A program made the translations under genes and the position numbers. DNA of 64,000 nucleotides from Methylobacterium sp. E-005 (GTDB lineage Bacteria > Pseudomonadota > Alphaproteobacteria > Rhizobiales > Beijerinckiaceae). This document shows, one piece after another, positions 36,491 to 45,833 of the stretch. Within the stretch, counting starts at the first letter, position 1. Every line of letters begins with the position of its first letter. The notes under the pieces are model-generated. The model saw only the letters and a program-made list of their open reading frames with translations. It ran no database searches and had not been told where the DNA came from. Location: positions 1 through 64,000 of the forward strand of contig NZ_JAKSYG010000219.1 of NCBI RefSeq assembly GCF_022829725.1, given 5' to 3'.

Positions 36491-36975
36491 GCCCGCATGT
36501 GCCCGATCAGGCGGCCGAGTTCGGCGTCCAGGGCGTCGAGGTCCGGCGCCTGCCGCCGGTACAGGCCGTCGGCCAGCACCCGTCCGGCGCCCCGCGTGAA
36601 GAAGTCGGTCTTGAACAGCCAGTCGAGGCGGGCCGCCCAGTCGGCACCGGTGGCCCGGCTCTCCGCCTCGCCGCCGAGTGTCCGCCCGAGCCGACGCAGC
36701 AGGCGGGCCTGGGCCAGGAGCCGCGCCTCCGGATCGAGCCCGCGGCTCCGGGCGAGTTCGGCGAGCGCCGCCCGGCGGATCGTGGCCCGCGTCCGGCCGC
36801 GCCAGTAGCGGACGAGGCCCACCAGCAGGGCGGCGCAGAAGCCGAGGAGAGCCGCCGCGACGATCTCGCCCTGCACGGCCCCCGCGGCCCCGCCGGGCAG
36901 GTGGAGGCCGCGGAGGTGATCGAGGCCGAGGGGGGTCTCGGCGGGTATCGTGGCAGGTATCGTGGCGGTGTTCAT
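36487..36975 (-). CDS. DUF4381-family membrane protein
   Basis: A 162-residue protein with one hydrophobic segment (EIVAAALLGFCAALLVGLVRYW, about 38-58) and a basic helical tail. Its place between a DUF58 gene and a vWA gene, together with PLGLDHLRGLHLP near the start, is typical of DUF4381 proteins of MoxR operons. Function is unknown; a structural role at the membrane is likely. Confidence 0.8.
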   Translation of the reverse strand: MNTATIPATIPAETPLGLDHLRGLHLPGGAAGAVQGEIVAAALLGFCAALLVGLVRYWRGRTRATIRRAALAELARSRGLDPEARLLAQARLLRRLGRTLGGEAESRATGADWAARLDWLFKTDFFTRGAGRVLADGLYRRQAPDLDALDAELGRLIGHMRA

Positions 36976-37002
36976 CGCCGTGTCCCTGATGGCGATCCCG
37001 CC

Positions 37003-37974
37003 TCACAGCACCGCATCGAGGCGCTCCATCAGCGGCGCGTAGGCCTCCGGCCCGGTCTCGACATCGAGGCGCACGCCCGCGATGCCGCGATGCGCGTAAT
37101 CGGCGAGCCGGGCCTCGGCCTGTCCCGTGGGCGTCGCGGTCGGCAGCGCGGTCCCGCGGTGCCCGTCCGCCAGCGCGAAGGGGTAGTAGCCCGGCGGTCG
37201 CGCGCGCTCGAAGGCGTCGCTCACCAGGATCAGCCGGATGGCGATCCGCTCGGCCAGCAGGGTCAGGAGGTCGTCGAAGCCCGGACCGGGATCGTCCAGG
37301 GCGCTTGCGATGACGATGTGGCCGCCAGCCGGCAGCAGGCTGCGGGCGAGGCCGAGCGTCGCCTCGAGGGGCGGCTCCGGCTCAGGGCGCGCGCCCGACA
37401 CTTTGTCCAGGGCGTCGGCATGGGCCTGCGCGAGGGCACCGGTCACCGCGATCATGGCGCGCTCGCCGCCCGCCGGCCGCAGGACGGTCGGCGCCCCGGC
37501 CGTCGCCACCGCGAGGCCGACCCGGCCGCCATCGGCCGCGACCCGCCAGCCGAGCAGCGCCAGGGCCTCGGCGGCGGCCACCGAGCGCAGGGTCCGGCGG
37601 GTGCCGAACAGCATGGAGGGGCGGAAATCGGCGAGCAGCACCACGGCGCGGTCGCGCTCGTCGTGATGGGTGCGCACGTGCAGCTGCCCGGTCCGGGCGG
37701 TGGCGTTGCGGTCGATGAAGCGGCGGTCGTCGCCCTCCGACCAGAGCCGGACATCCTCCGGCTCGGAGCCGCGCCCCCGGCGCCGGGTGACGATCCCGCC
37801 CGGCAGGCCCGCCAGCGTTCGGGTCGCGGGCGCCGAGCCCCGCCGGGCGAGGTGGCGCAGGCCCATCAGGGCCTCGCCCGAGAGGTGGATGCCGCCCTCG
37901 GCGCCCGCCCGATCGTCCGCTCCCACGGAGGGGGACGGGATCGCGGGACGGCGCGCCTGCCCGAATCCGAACAC
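37003..37974 (-). CDS. DUF58 protein of the MoxR operon (MxaS-like)
   Basis: A 323-residue protein with the DUF58 signature SEGDDRRFIDRNATARTGQL near residue 80. Such proteins carry a degenerate vWA-like domain (VVLLADFRPSML stands in the position of a MIDAS strand) and always accompany MoxR ATPases. The start is GTG at 37974, directly after the MoxR stop, so translation is probably coupled. No membrane segments are visible, unlike many relatives. Confidence 0.9.
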   Translation of the reverse strand: MFGFGQARRPAIPSPSVGADDRAGAEGGIHLSGEALMGLRHLARRGSAPATRTLAGLPGGIVTRRRGRGSEPEDVRLWSEGDDRRFIDRNATARTGQLHVRTHHDERDRAVVLLADFRPSMLFGTRRTLRSVAAAEALALLGWRVAADGGRVGLAVATAGAPTVLRPAGGERAMIAVTGALAQAHADALDKVSGARPEPEPPLEATLGLARSLLPAGGHIVIASALDDPGPGFDDLLTLLAERIAIRLILVSDAFERARPPGYYPFALADGHRGTALPTATPTGQAEARLADYAHRGIAGVRLDVETGPEAYAPLMERLDAVL

Positions 37975-37976
37975 CG

Positions 37977-38978
37977 TCAGAGCGCCCGCACCCGCTGCAC
38001 CAGCTCGCCGACGAGCCCGCGGGCGGTCTTGCCCTCGGCGGCGGCCCGCCAGGTCAGGCCGATCCGGTGGGAGAGGGCGTCGCGGGCGAGTTCGGTGACG
38101 TCCTCAGGGATCACGTGATCCCGGCCCCGCAGCCAGGCCCGGGCCTTGCCGGCCATCATCAGCGCCAGGGTGCCCCGCGGGGAGGCGGGATGCTCGATCA
38201 TGGCGCGCAGGTCCGGCGCCGCCGCGTCGGTGCGGGTCGCCGCCACCAGCCGGACGAGATAATCCTTCAACGCCGGCGACACGTAGGTGGAAAGCGCCGC
38301 TTCCCGGGCCGCGCGGACATCGGCGAGCGACAGGCGCACCGGCATCGCCTCGATGTGATGGGTGATCTCGCCCTCCACGAGGTCGAGGATCGCCCGCTCG
38401 GTCTCGGCGTCGGGCATCTCGACCACGACGTGCAGGAGGAAGCGGTCGAGCTGCGCCTCGGGCAGCGGGAAGGTGCCGGCATGCTCGATCGGGTTCTGGG
38501 TCGCCACGACCATGAACGGGTCGGACAGCCGGTGCGTGTGGCCGGAGACCGTGACCTGCCCCTCGGCCATGGATTCGAGCAAAGCCGACTGCACCTTGGG
38601 CGGGGCGCGGTTGACCTCGTCCACCAGCACGAGGGCGTGGAACAGGGGGCCGGGCAGGAACTCGAAGGTGCCGCTGTCCTGGCGCCACACGGTGGTGCCG
38701 GTCAGATCCGCCGGCATCAGGTCGGGCGTGCACTGGATGCGCGCGAAGGAGCCGTCGAGCCCGTCGGCAAGCCGCTTGACCGCGCGGGTCTTGGCGAGGC
38801 CCGGCGCGCCCTCGATCAGCAGGTGCCCGCCGGTCAGGAGCCCGATCAGCAGGCGCTCGACGAGGCCGGCGCTGCCGATCAGGCCGCGCTCCAGCCCCTC
38901 GCGGAGCGCCATGACGCGGCCGTGCAGGGCCGCATCCGGAAGGGTCTCGGGACGGCGTTCGGCAAGGGCGTCGCTCAT
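37977..38978 (-). CDS. MoxR-family AAA+ ATPase (MxaR-like)
   Basis: A 333-residue AAA+ chaperone-like ATPase. Walker A is EGAPGLAKTRAVK near residue 55, Walker B LVLVDEVNRAPPK near 115, and the sensor region VVATQNPIEHAGTFPLPEAQ is intact. MoxR proteins help assemble or insert metals into partner enzymes; the founding member was named from methanol oxidation loci. It heads a seven-gene leftward operon. The ATG at 38978 is preferred over an upstream start. Confidence 0.95.
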   Translation of the reverse strand: MSDALAERRPETLPDAALHGRVMALREGLERGLIGSAGLVERLLIGLLTGGHLLIEGAPGLAKTRAVKRLADGLDGSFARIQCTPDLMPADLTGTTVWRQDSGTFEFLPGPLFHALVLVDEVNRAPPKVQSALLESMAEGQVTVSGHTHRLSDPFMVVATQNPIEHAGTFPLPEAQLDRFLLHVVVEMPDAETERAILDLVEGEITHHIEAMPVRLSLADVRAAREAALSTYVSPALKDYLVRLVAATRTDAAAPDLRAMIEHPASPRGTLALMMAGKARAWLRGRDHVIPEDVTELARDALSHRIGLTWRAAAEGKTARGLVGELVQRVRAL

Positions 38979-39199
38979 GCGCGACTGTGTCCTGCGCGGG
39001 CCTGTTCCGCCACTCGGGCCGTGTGCTGCATCCTGCACGTCTCCTCGGCCGGGTCCCGAATTCTTAAGGGATCCTCAGGCTCCTGCCGGTGTGCCCGCTG
39101 CCCGGTGCGGCCGTCAATCCCGGTTCCGTCGCCCTTTTCGGGCCGGGACCGGGCCGTGATGTCACGGTTTCGTCACCGCCCCGCTCTCAAGAACCGCCG

Positions 39200-39910
39200 A
39201 TGACCAGCTACGCCGCCCTCCCCGAAGAAGCGAAATCCGCCATCGGCCTGCTCGTGGCCTTCGTGCTCGGCACGATCATCGGGGCCGAGCGGCAGTACCG
39301 CCAGCGCACCGCAGGCCTGCGCACGGCGGTGCTGGTGGCGGTGGGCGCCTCGGCCTTCGTCGATCTCGGCATGCGGCTGACCGGGCCGGACGGGGGCGTG
39401 CGCACGGTGGCGTACGTGATCTCCGGCATCGGCTTCCTCGGCGCCGGCGTGATCATGAAGGAGGGGATGAACGTCCGCGGCCTCAACACGGCCGCCACCC
39501 TGTGGTGCTCGGCCGCCGTGGGGGCGTTCTGCGGCGCCGACCTGCCCCTCGAGGCGGTGTTCGTGATGGTGACGGTCCTGGCCTGCAACACGGCCCTTCG
39601 GCCGCTCGTGAACGCCATCAACCGCGCGCCGATCCGCGAATCGTCCACCGAGGCGACCTACGAGGTTCAGGTCACCACGGCCCCCGGCGAGGCCGGCCCG
39701 GCGCAGGATCTGCTGGTGGAGCGCCTGGAGGCGGCGAACTATCCCGTGAGCAGCGTCGCGATCGAGGAGCGGGGCGAGTCCGCGGTCGACGTGGTGGCGA
39801 CGCTGACGGCGAGCGCCGTGAAGGCGGAGGAACTCGACGCCGTGACCAACGACCTCGCCCGCGCGCCGGGCATCCGCCACGCCACGTGGTCGGTGCAGAC
39901 GGCGGATTGA
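39200..39910 (+). CDS. MgtC/SapB-family membrane protein
   Basis: A 236-residue protein with about five membrane helices in the first 140 residues (IGLLVAFVLGTIIGAERQYR, VAVGASAFVDLG, VISGIGFLGAGVIMKEG, TAATLWCSAAVGAFCG) and a soluble C-terminal ACT-like domain. The motif GAERQ and the GIGFLGAGVIMKEG box define the family. Relatives act in magnesium homeostasis and stress survival, some by modulating ATP synthase. The upstream gap (38979-39199) has hairpins but no recognised riboswitch. Confidence 0.92.
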   Translation: MTSYAALPEEAKSAIGLLVAFVLGTIIGAERQYRQRTAGLRTAVLVAVGASAFVDLGMRLTGPDGGVRTVAYVISGIGFLGAGVIMKEGMNVRGLNTAATLWCSAAVGAFCGADLPLEAVFVMVTVLACNTALRPLVNAINRAPIRESSTEATYEVQVTTAPGEAGPAQDLLVERLEAANYPVSSVAIEERGESAVDVVATLTASAVKAEELDAVTNDLARAPGIRHATWSVQTAD

Positions 39911-40084
39911 TTGTCTCCGGGAGCACGCGCCTTCTGCTGAGCTGGACCGGAGGCCACTTTCGGCCAGAGCAGAGCTCTCGTGTGCTGCCAGCTTGCAGAA
40001 GGATCGCATGCTGGCATCAACATGCCGGCTGGCGGCGAGCAAAACGTCCAGGGGGCTTCCGTGCCTGTCGACAGATCAGCCGGT

Positions 40085-40495
40085 GGGGCGGGGCGGCCTG
40101 ATCCGGGAGCAGAGTGCTCACGCGGTGACGGCCGAGGTCGAGCAGGATCGTGCCGTAACGACTGTCCTTCCGCATCCCCCAATCGCCGACGCCGACGGGG
40201 ATGACGAGCCGCAGCCCCGTTCAGCAACTCGCCAGCGTGTTGAGGCCGTTTGAGGCGTGCGGCGTTCTCCGGTGTAGGCAAGTCCATCCCAACTCCGGCC
40301 TGAGTCTCGCGCAGCTATCGTGCGCACCGGACCCATGACATGTGGACGCCCGCACGTGTCTTGGCGAAGATCCAGCGCCGGCAGCCCAATTCGCGGCAGC
40401 AGAACCGCCACAACCCGATGCATAGTATGATCCGCAATGCCGAGGGCGGTGAGTCATCGGGATGGTAATCACAAAAGAGCCCCTGTAATGTAGGA
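40085..40495 (-). pseudogene. Decayed ISL3-family transposase fragment
   Basis: Two conserved blocks remain in different frames on the minus strand. Near 40320-40440 is RFCCRELGCRRWIFAK, matching the zinc-ribbon region of ISL3 transposases (RRFxC...CxRRIFAE). Near 40120-40200 is GVGDWGMRKDSRYGTILLDL, matching the first catalytic block (GVDDWALRKGxRYGTILVDL), here with the first aspartate of the pair changed to Gly. Stops and frame changes separate them and the C-terminal half is missing. The rest of the gap 39911-40500 shows nothing else convincing. Confidence 0.75.
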
Positions 40496-40500
40496 GACAG

Positions 40501-41742
40501 ATGCCCGATCACAGGATGAATATTATGGCTTTAGTTTCATACGACCAAGTTAATACATCGGATACGCGAGATACATCAATGTATCCAAAACTAAAATTGC
40601 GAGATTTAGCCGAAAACGATTCCAATAATGGGCATTTTACGGAACATAGACTTCCTCACCCAACAGACGCCCACACGCGAAATTCGTCCAAGCAAGCCGA
40701 GGCATCACTATGCCAGTACGCATGGGTTTTCAGCAGCGTCGACGGTAGCGTCATTTCTCCTCAACTTATTTTGAACGAAGACGGAGAAATTGGCGGCATC
40801 CGAAATCCTAGGGTTGTACGCTGGTGTATTGAAAATGAAATGATTCATTTCAAGGATGAATCCAACGCTACTGTAGTCAGATTTGTCATTGATCGCACGT
40901 CGACACCACAGAAAATGGTTCTGGCTGGGATCGATGAATCAGGGCAGATCAAAACACATTATCTCAGAGAAACCGATCGGTACGCACGCGCGCCTTTCTC
41001 ACAAGACATTCAAATTCTTGAACCGATCGCAAAACGTAGAAAACATTTGATTGTTTTATTCGCCAATTCGAAATCGCTTCATACGCAATGGCCTCAAGAC
41101 ATTGATCCCAGTCGCAGATCATGGGATCTTTGCTTGGCATGGTATGGCGATGAGACCTCGTTTTTCCAGCGTCCATCATCGGAATACAGCGTCCTATTAA
41201 GGAAGGGCTCTAAACTGCAATGCCTGCATCGACTTTGCTATCCCGGAAGTCCAATCTTTGATTACGACTACGTCGCGTTCCCGGACGACGATATCGTCAC
41301 GAGCTGGAGGGATTTGAATAGGATATTTCAGCTCTGTGTCGATTTTAATTTGATTCTCGCGCAGCCATCGCTATCGCATGACAGTTATATCTCACATTCT
41401 ATTCTCCGCCACCAACCGGAAAAAATTATAAGATTTACGAATTTCGTAGAGATTATGACTCCGTTCTTTTCACAATCTGCACTGCGTCGTTGTTGCGGAA
41501 CCTTCCATTTTGGAACAAGCGGTTGGGGGTTGGATTATGCTTGGCCCGTCATCCTTGGAGATCCCAGAAATCGCATCGGTGTGATCGACGCCGTTCCCGT
41601 GCGTCACACACGTCCTGTGGGACAGAGCTATGACACTGAGGCTGCACGCCGGGATGGCATGATGGTCTGTCGAGCATATGGTGTCACGGCGGACTACCTT
41701 GAATATGGTGGGATATCAAGATTCGGACATCAAATTCTATAA
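40501..41742 (+). CDS. DUF707-family glycosyltransferase-like protein
   Basis: A 413-residue protein. The C-terminal half (about 180-400) has DUF707 features: WDLCLAWYGD, YDYVAFPDDDIVTS with an acidic triad as in GT-A enzymes, LAQPSLSHDSYISHSI, FTNFVEIMTPFFS, SGWGLDYAWP and IDAVPVRHTRPVG. The N-terminal 170 residues are not recognised. Base composition is far more AT-rich than its surroundings, and it begins directly after an ISL3 remnant. The ATG at 40501 has a TAGGAGA ribosome site. A role in making or modifying a surface glycan is likely. Confidence 0.8.
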   Translation: MPDHRMNIMALVSYDQVNTSDTRDTSMYPKLKLRDLAENDSNNGHFTEHRLPHPTDAHTRNSSKQAEASLCQYAWVFSSVDGSVISPQLILNEDGEIGGIRNPRVVRWCIENEMIHFKDESNATVVRFVIDRTSTPQKMVLAGIDESGQIKTHYLRETDRYARAPFSQDIQILEPIAKRRKHLIVLFANSKSLHTQWPQDIDPSRRSWDLCLAWYGDETSFFQRPSSEYSVLLRKGSKLQCLHRLCYPGSPIFDYDYVAFPDDDIVTSWRDLNRIFQLCVDFNLILAQPSLSHDSYISHSILRHQPEKIIRFTNFVEIMTPFFSQSALRRCCGTFHFGTSGWGLDYAWPVILGDPRNRIGVIDAVPVRHTRPVGQSYDTEAARRDGMMVCRAYGVTADYLEYGGISRFGHQIL

Positions 41743-41793
41743 GATCGTATATTCTTATACTATAGTATCTAAAGATCATAAGGACACGATATT

Positions 41794-43089
41794 ATGTACG
41801 AGTATGCTATTTTGGGAGGAGGAATCGCAGGGCTGTCGTTTGCCTCATTCATAGATGGAAGCAGCATCGTCTTGGAATCTCAGGATCGGGTTGGTGGACT
41901 CAGTCGCAGCTATGCGCTTAATGGCATTGATTACGATATCGGCCCACATGTCATATTTTCGAAGAATCGGGAGATTCTTGATCTTCACACGTCGATGATC
42001 AAGACGAATAAAATCAGAAGATCCAATCAAATTGTCCTCAAGGGACGATATATTAAATATCCTTTCGAGAATGATCTTTCGTCGCTCGATCCGCTAGACC
42101 GTGATTGTTGTTTACGGGAATTTTTGCACAATCCGTACGATCGCTACGTCAGTACAAACATGCTCCAGTTTTTTCTGGGTACTTTCGGCGAAGGCATCAC
42201 GCGTTTATATCTTCAACCATACAACGAGAAAATCTGGAAATTCGATCCATCCTGTATGGATAAACAGATGGTCGATCGTATTCCGAAGCCTCCCCGCGAA
42301 GATGTGATTGCATCCGCAAACGGCATAGCATCGGAAGGCTACACACATCAGCTGTACTACCATTACCCCGCAAGTGGTGGTTTCCAGACATTGGTTGACA
42401 GTTACAAGGCGCGCGCCGAGGCGAAGGGGCAAACGGTGTGCACCGACGCTCAGGTTTGTGCATTGGAAAAGTCGGCCGCGGGTTGGAAAATAAAGACTCG
42501 CACCGAAGAGTTTTTCGCGAAAAAAATCGTCAGCACTATACCGATGCAAGAATTGCTAAAAATGCTTCAGCCACCAGATGACATAATCCGAACGTTGGAC
42601 CGGTTGCTTTATAATTCAATATATATTGTCGTTGTCCAAGTCCGCAGGGATAAGATCGGGAACCATTTCGGTTTATATATCCCGGACGAAGATGTGATAT
42701 TCCATAGATTGTCAAAACTCAATCATCTGGGCGAGCAATATTGTATGCCGGATGGTGGCAGTACGCTCATGGCCGAGGTGACGTTTAGGCCGGATAGCTA
42801 TCTTTCCACTGTGTCAAAAAACACTATCGTTGAGCAGGTCATCACGGGGATGGTGAAAGCCGGATTTATTGATCGGTCCGATATTACTGATGTGGCAATT
42901 AGACATGAGAACTATGCTTATGTAATTTATGATCTGGACCATCGGAAAAACGTCGACAAAATACTATCCTACCTTGAAAGCGTTGATATAATGTCGGTCG
43001 GACGATTTGCGGAATTTGAGTACTTGAACACAGATGCTGTCGCCGAGCGGACCCTCGCGCTCGCGCATAAGTTAAAACAACGCCCATAG
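41794..43089 (+). CDS. FAD-dependent amine oxidase/UDP-galactopyranose mutase-like oxidoreductase
   Basis: A 431-residue flavoprotein. The FAD-binding start is YAILGGGIAGLSFAS (GxGxxG), followed by VLESQDRVGGLSRSY. Later features are DIGPHVIFSKN near residue 48, YHYPASGGFQTLVDSY near 190 and a C-terminal GRFAEFEYLNTDAVAERT. It belongs to the protoporphyrinogen oxidase/UGM-like group often found in polysaccharide clusters. The substrate is unknown. It follows the DUF707 gene by 51 AT-rich bases and shares its foreign composition, so the two form one acquired unit. Confidence 0.8.
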   Translation: MYEYAILGGGIAGLSFASFIDGSSIVLESQDRVGGLSRSYALNGIDYDIGPHVIFSKNREILDLHTSMIKTNKIRRSNQIVLKGRYIKYPFENDLSSLDPLDRDCCLREFLHNPYDRYVSTNMLQFFLGTFGEGITRLYLQPYNEKIWKFDPSCMDKQMVDRIPKPPREDVIASANGIASEGYTHQLYYHYPASGGFQTLVDSYKARAEAKGQTVCTDAQVCALEKSAAGWKIKTRTEEFFAKKIVSTIPMQELLKMLQPPDDIIRTLDRLLYNSIYIVVVQVRRDKIGNHFGLYIPDEDVIFHRLSKLNHLGEQYCMPDGGSTLMAEVTFRPDSYLSTVSKNTIVEQVITGMVKAGFIDRSDITDVAIRHENYAYVIYDLDHRKNVDKILSYLESVDIMSVGRFAEFEYLNTDAVAERTLALAHKLKQRP

Positions 43090-43547
43090 AATGTTCGAAT
43101 GAGGAGGCGTCGGGTTTGGGGCCGTGCGGAACAGGTCGTCGATCGTTTTCACGACAACGCGTCTACGCTGATATCGGACTGTCAGAACGGTTCAGATTCT
43201 GTCGGGTCGACGCGGCGGCCTTTCAGGCGCGGGCGAAATGCTCTGCAACGTGATTCCGTCTGCTCCGAGCCAACCCTTGCCACGAGTCGAACAAGCCGCC
43301 CTCAATTGATTCCGTTAAGCCAGGCCGTTCGGACCGCCGGAAAGCAAACACTCCCTCCAGCCCAGAAAGGGTCGTGAAGGGATGGAACGGCCGTGTCCGC
43401 GGCCTGCGCGTGCATGGTCGAACAGACCGTGATCCGATCACGCTGCTCACGGGCGAACCTGAAGCGCCACCGCCTCGCAAACTGGCCCCGGTCGCGAAAC
43501 CTCCGGACCCGATCCCCCCTTATCCGACCGGAAGCGGGAGCCCAACC
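43090..43547. other. Gap after the AT-rich island; no gene seen
   Basis: 458 bases where composition returns to high GC. No convincing frame, RNA gene or known repeat was recognised. It is the right edge of the island. Confidence 0.5.
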
Positions 43548-44234
43548 ATGACCCAGTCTCAAAGGAACGCGCTGATCGTCGGGGCCTCCCGGGGCCTGGG
43601 GCTCGGCCTCGTCGAGACGTTTCTGGAACGGGGCTGGCGGGTCACCGCGACCCAGCGCAGCCCGTCCCCCGACCTCGCCGGCCTGGACGCGCAATCCCTG
43701 CGCGTCGAGACCGCCGACATCGACGACGATGCCGGCGTCGCGGCCCTGCACGATCGCTTGGCCGACCAGCGCTTCGACCTGATCTTCGTGGTGGCCGGCG
43801 TCGCCACGCAGGCGCATGATCCGCTGCACGCGGTGCCGCGGGAGGTCGCCGCGCAGGTCTATCTCACCAACGCGATCAGCCCGATCCGCTTTGCGGAGGC
43901 CTTCCTCGATCGCCTTGCGCCCGGCGGCAGCCTCGCCCTGATGAGCTCGATCCTCGGCAGCGTCAGCCTGAACGCGTCGGGCGGCTGGGAAAACTACCGG
44001 GCCAGCAAGGCGGCGTTGAACACCCTGGCGCGCAGCTTTGAGATCCGGCACCGGGCCGACAATGTCTCGGTGCTGATCCTGCACCCGGGCTGGGTCCGCA
44101 CCGATATGGGCGGCGCGGAGGCCGATATCGACGTGGCGACCAGCGTTACGGGCCTCGCCGACGTGATCACCGCACAACTTGGGCGGCCGGGCGCCCACTA
44201 CCTCGATTATCGGGGCGAGACGCTGCCCTGGTAG
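43548..44234 (+). CDS. Short-chain dehydrogenase/reductase
   Basis: A 228-residue SDR. The nucleotide motif is GASRGLGLGL near residue 12, the NAG-like VAGVA near 80, the catalytic serine lies in LMSSILGS, and the active pair is in YRASK (Y and K near residue 150). It ends HYLDYRGETLPW, typical of C-factor-like SDRs that act on unknown carbonyls. The ATG at 43548 has a GGGAG ribosome site. Substrate unknown. Confidence 0.92.
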   Translation: MTQSQRNALIVGASRGLGLGLVETFLERGWRVTATQRSPSPDLAGLDAQSLRVETADIDDDAGVAALHDRLADQRFDLIFVVAGVATQAHDPLHAVPREVAAQVYLTNAISPIRFAEAFLDRLAPGGSLALMSSILGSVSLNASGGWENYRASKAALNTLARSFEIRHRADNVSVLILHPGWVRTDMGGAEADIDVATSVTGLADVITAQLGRPGAHYLDYRGETLPW

Positions 44235-44246
44235 CGCCGGATCCCG

Positions 44247-44600
44247 TCAGCGCGAGGGGGCGAGGGGTCGGGTGCGGCGCTCGATCACCACGGTCGGGCG
44301 GGTGCGGCGCTCGACCACGACGGTGCGTGGCGCCCGGCTCGGGCTCGCCTGGGTCAGGATCCGTTCGGGCACGCGTTCGGGCTTCGCCTTCTTGGCGGCG
44401 AGCACGTGGGGGCGGACCTCGTCGACGGGCAGGCCCATCAGGCCGGCCGCGATCTCGGCCTGCTGCTCCACATCGTCGGCCAAGTCCTGGGCGGCCGCGA
44501 CCGCCTCGGTGATCGTCGGCGGCTCGCGACGCACCCGGATCGGCGGCAGGTCGGCGAAGCTCTTCTGCGTCTTCTTCACGGGGCGACTCGCAGTCTTCAT
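44247..44600 (-). CDS. Small protein with a C-terminal tandem repeat, unknown function
   Basis: A 117-residue basic protein. The middle (TITEAVAAAQDLADDVEQQA) is helical and acidic. The tail contains two copies of a short unit, VVVERRTRPT and VVIERRTRPL, produced by a DNA tandem repeat at about 44270-44325. No signal peptide or known domain. It faces the SDR gene convergently. Confidence 0.6.
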   Translation of the reverse strand: MKTASRPVKKTQKSFADLPPIRVRREPPTITEAVAAAQDLADDVEQQAEIAAGLMGLPVDEVRPHVLAAKKAKPERVPERILTQASPSRAPRTVVVERRTRPTVVIERRTRPLAPSR

Positions 44601-44866
44601 AGGCCAGACATAGCGCCTTCCGGCCCGGTTGTGCAGTGCATCAAAGACGTTTGACCGCCGCCGCGGGTGCATGCCTGGCGGGTTGTTTCTACCGCAGCAC
44701 AGGGGCCGGCAGCGGCGCCGCCAAGGACGCGAACACATCGGCTCCGAATCGTTTCCTGTCGGCCGATGGCTGCGACATAGAAGCGCAACCGCGTACGCGC
44801 AACGGTTTCGTATGCCGGCCGCGTACCCGCAACCCATCGTGAAGGCGGCTGTGATAGCGTCGCCCC

Positions 44867-45712
44867 ATGACCGAGACCCTCGATCCGCGGCTGACCCCCG
44901 CGCGCGCCGACATCGCCGATGAACGCCTGCGCGGCCGGGTCGACGCCGCGCGCTTCGTGGCCGGCAGCCCCCGCCGTGTCACGGCACCCTCGGCCCCCCT
45001 GCGGCGCGAACCCGCCCCGGAAGCCGGGCTCGACACCGAGGCGCTGCTCGGCGATGCCGTCACCCTCTACGCCGAGGCGGACGGCTTCGCCTTCGTGCAG
45101 CTCGCCCGTGACGGCTATGTCGGCTACCTGCCCGCCGACAGCCTCGGCCCGGCCGGGCCGGAGCCGACCCACCGGGTGACGGCTTTGCGCACCTTCCTGT
45201 ATCCGGAACCCGACCTGAAGCGGACGGTCCGCGGCCATCTGAGCCTCGGCGCGCGTCTGGTGGTGACCGGGGAATCGGGCGCCTACCTGGAGACGGGAGG
45301 CGGCTACGTGTTCGCCCGCCACTGCGCCCCGGTGGCGGAGCACGAACCGGATTACGTGGCCACCGCGATGCGCCTGGTCGGCACGCCCTACCTCTGGGGC
45401 GGGCGGACGAGTCTCGGGCTCGATTGCTCCGGCCTCGCGCAGCTCTGCCTCGATGCCGCGGGCCTGCCCTGCCCACGCGACGCCGACATGCAGGAGCGCG
45501 CCCTCGGCCGGGCGCTCCCCCTCGATGCCGCGGGCCTGCGCCGGGGCGATTTCGTGTTCTGGCGCGGCCATGTGGGGCTGATGCTGGATGCCGAGACGCT
45601 GATCCACGCCAACGGCCATCACATGGCGGTGGCAGTGGAGCCCCTGGCGGAGGCGGTGGAGCGGATCCAGGCCCACAGTTACGGTGCCGTCACGGGCCTC
45701 CGGCGCCTCTGA
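44867..45712 (+). CDS. NlpC/P60-family cysteine peptidase
   Basis: A 281-residue protein with two SH3-like segments (about 35-95 and 100-155) and a C-terminal NlpC/P60 domain. The catalytic cysteine is C187 in LDCSGL, with H235 in GHVGLM and H247 in HANGHH completing the triad. Such enzymes cut peptide stems of murein or related gamma-D-glutamyl bonds. There is no signal peptide, so it may act on recycled muropeptides in the cytoplasm. Confidence 0.93.
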   Translation: MTETLDPRLTPARADIADERLRGRVDAARFVAGSPRRVTAPSAPLRREPAPEAGLDTEALLGDAVTLYAEADGFAFVQLARDGYVGYLPADSLGPAGPEPTHRVTALRTFLYPEPDLKRTVRGHLSLGARLVVTGESGAYLETGGGYVFARHCAPVAEHEPDYVATAMRLVGTPYLWGGRTSLGLDCSGLAQLCLDAAGLPCPRDADMQERALGRALPLDAAGLRRGDFVFWRGHVGLMLDAETLIHANGHHMAVAVEPLAEAVERIQAHSYGAVTGLRRL

Positions 45713-45833
45713 ACGGATACGGGTCCAAACCGCGCGGCAATCGTGCTACAGGAGCGTCCCGCCTCCGTCACGCAGCCCGGTTCCGCCATCTGGCCTGTTG
45801 ACAGGATAGCCCCGCCCTCGCCACATCCCCCTC

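Noticed and set aside
38979..39199. Magnesium riboswitch upstream of mgtC
   Set aside because: Only simple GC-rich hairpins were seen; no M-box core was recognised.
40118..40423. 101-codon minus-strand frame in the gap after mgtC
   Set aside because: Its own translation is meaningless; the conserved transposase blocks lie in other frames, so it is part of a decayed element.
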